Shown here: piece by piece, positions 5,668 through 6,400 of the stretch
Layout of the letters: every line of letters begins with the position of its first letter
Position numbering within the stretch: position 1 is the stretch's first letter
DNA from: Sulfurovum sp.
GTDB lineage: Bacteria; Campylobacterota; Campylobacteria; Campylobacterales; Sulfurovaceae
Reading direction: 5' to 3'
Length of the DNA stretch: 6,400 bases
NCBI GenBank assembly: GCA_015663065.1
Contig: DQSX01000208.1
Location: forward strand, 1-6,400
The notes under the pieces: generated by a model
Seen by the model: only the letters and a program-made list of their open reading frames with translations
The model's database searches: none
What the model was told of the DNA's origin: nothing
Made by a program: the position numbers and the translations under genes

Positions 5668-6400
5668 ATGAAAACAATCAAAAAAGTCATGATCGCCAAC
5701 AGAGGTGAGATCGCTCTGCGTATTATGCGAGCATGTAAAGAATTGAATATAAGCTCTGTTTGTATCTTTTCAGAAGTAGATATTGATGGTATCTGGGTGA
5801 AGAAAGCGGATGAGTCTTATCCTATTATGGGAAATCCCATAGAGGCATATTTGGATTATGAACGTATTGTGACCTTGGCAAAAAAAGCGGAGTGTGATGC
5901 CATACATCCCGGGTATGGATTTCTGTCTGAAAATGCTGACTTTGCTGCTGCCTGTAAAAGAGAAGGCATTATATTTATTGGTCCCAGTGCAGAACATATT
6001 GCACTTTTTGGAGACAAGATCGCTTCCAAAAATGCGATGAGTGAGCTTGGTGTACCGGTACTACCCGGTACAGATGAACCACTTTCAAGCGCAAAAGAGG
6101 GAGAATCCTTTGCCAATGAGATAGGCTATCCTGTTATTATTAAAGCGGCATTTGGCGGTGGTGGACGCGGTATGCGTATTGTACACCAGGCAAAAGAGTT
6201 TAAAAAACTTTTTGAAGAGGCTCAGACAGAATCCATCAAATATTTTGCAAGGGATGAAGTCTTTATAGAAAAATACCTTGAAGATCCAAGACATATAGAG
6301 ATCCAGATACTTGCCGATTCCTACGGAAATGTGGTGCATTTGGGAGACAGAGACTGCTCCATCCAGAGAAGACATCAGAAAGTGGTTGAAATAGCACCTG
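5668..6400 (+). CDS. Biotin carboxylase subunit, pyruvate/2-oxoglutarate carboxylase type, 5' part only
   Basis: The first 244 codons are visible; the gene runs off the right edge (usual length about 450-480). The enzyme carboxylates biotin on a carrier protein using ATP and bicarbonate. Seen: VMIANRGEIALRIMRAC at the N-terminus, HPGYGFLSENADFA (80-93), K117 in FGDK, K159 in VIIKA, the glycine loop 163-168 ending RGMR, E201 in EKYLE, H209 in RHIEIQ, and the DRDCSIQRRHQK block with H236 and K238. Numbering almost coincides with E. coli AccC. Features such as DESYPIMGNPIEAYLDYERIV and VPVLPGTDEPL are closer to the stand-alone biotin carboxylase of two-subunit pyruvate carboxylase (PycA) or 2-oxoglutarate carboxylase (CfiB) than to housekeeping AccC, but that is a judgement from memory; the symbol is left blank. 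The start at 5668 has GGAG at 5659-5662 upstream. Partner subunit genes are not in view. Confidence 0.93.
   Translation, partial: MKTIKKVMIANRGEIALRIMRACKELNISSVCIFSEVDIDGIWVKKADESYPIMGNPIEAYLDYERIVTLAKKAECDAIHPGYGFLSENADFAAACKREGIIFIGPSAEHIALFGDKIASKNAMSELGVPVLPGTDEPLSSAKEGESFANEIGYPVIIKAAFGGGGRGMRIVHQAKEFKKLFEEAQTESIKYFARDEVFIEKYLEDPRHIEIQILADSYGNVVHLGDRDCSIQRRHQKVVEIAP

Noticed and set aside
5882..5912. CCATAC / GTATGG inverted repeat around CCCGGG in the biotin carboxylase gene
   Set aside because: Six-base arms over the codons of a highly conserved HPGYG motif; explained by coding constraint.
5856..6375. Minus-strand open frames opposite the biotin carboxylase gene
   Set aside because: The plus-strand frame is unmistakably biotin carboxylase with all ATP-grasp residues; the antisense frames have no recognisable features.

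Overview
The window looks like an accessory-free stretch of chromosome from a sulfur-oxidising Campylobacterota bacterium (Sulfurovum or Sulfurimonas type). This rests on the moderate to low GC, the tight operon packing, the short phosphatidylserine decarboxylase, the distinctive small HAD phosphatase, and a membrane Cache protein resembling the Campylobacter PglG family. The genus is an inference from protein character, not from a database match. Coding density is very high. I see no RNA gene, insertion sequence, CRISPR array, prophage or attachment site, and no gap longer than about 60 bases.

Bases 1-4154 (plus strand) carry six genes that read as one operon. They are the 3' end of an IscU/NifU-like Fe-S scaffold gene, a ferritin-like diiron protein gene, psd, a Cache-sensor membrane protein gene, a HAD phosphatase gene and a DUF445 membrane protein gene. 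Junctions are a 1-nt gap, an 8-nt overlap, a 13-nt gap, a 4-nt ATGA overlap and an 8-nt overlap, so translational coupling is likely. The first two genes point to iron or Fe-S handling. The next four mostly concern the membrane: lipid head-group synthesis plus two membrane proteins. What links the two halves is not evident from sequence.

Bases 4177-4776 (minus strand) encode a class I SAM-dependent methyltransferase that converges on the DUF445 gene. A small inverted repeat sits at that junction. A 58-bp divergent intergenic region separates it from xthA (plus strand, 4835-5605), the exonuclease III-type AP endonuclease of base excision repair. After a 62-bp gap, a biotin carboxylase subunit gene starts at 5668 and runs off the right edge. 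Its style is closer to the biotin carboxylase half of pyruvate or 2-oxoglutarate carboxylase than to housekeeping AccC.

Most genes are ordinary housekeeping types and I found no complete undescribed system. The signals most worth a second look are: a 23-bp almost perfect palindrome (11-bp arms) inside the HAD gene; the pairing of a divergent IscU-like scaffold with a diiron ferritin-like protein of unusual length; a Cache sensor protein whose predicted topology places the sensor in the cytoplasm with no output domain; and a Shine-Dalgarno hairpin in front of the DUF445 gene.
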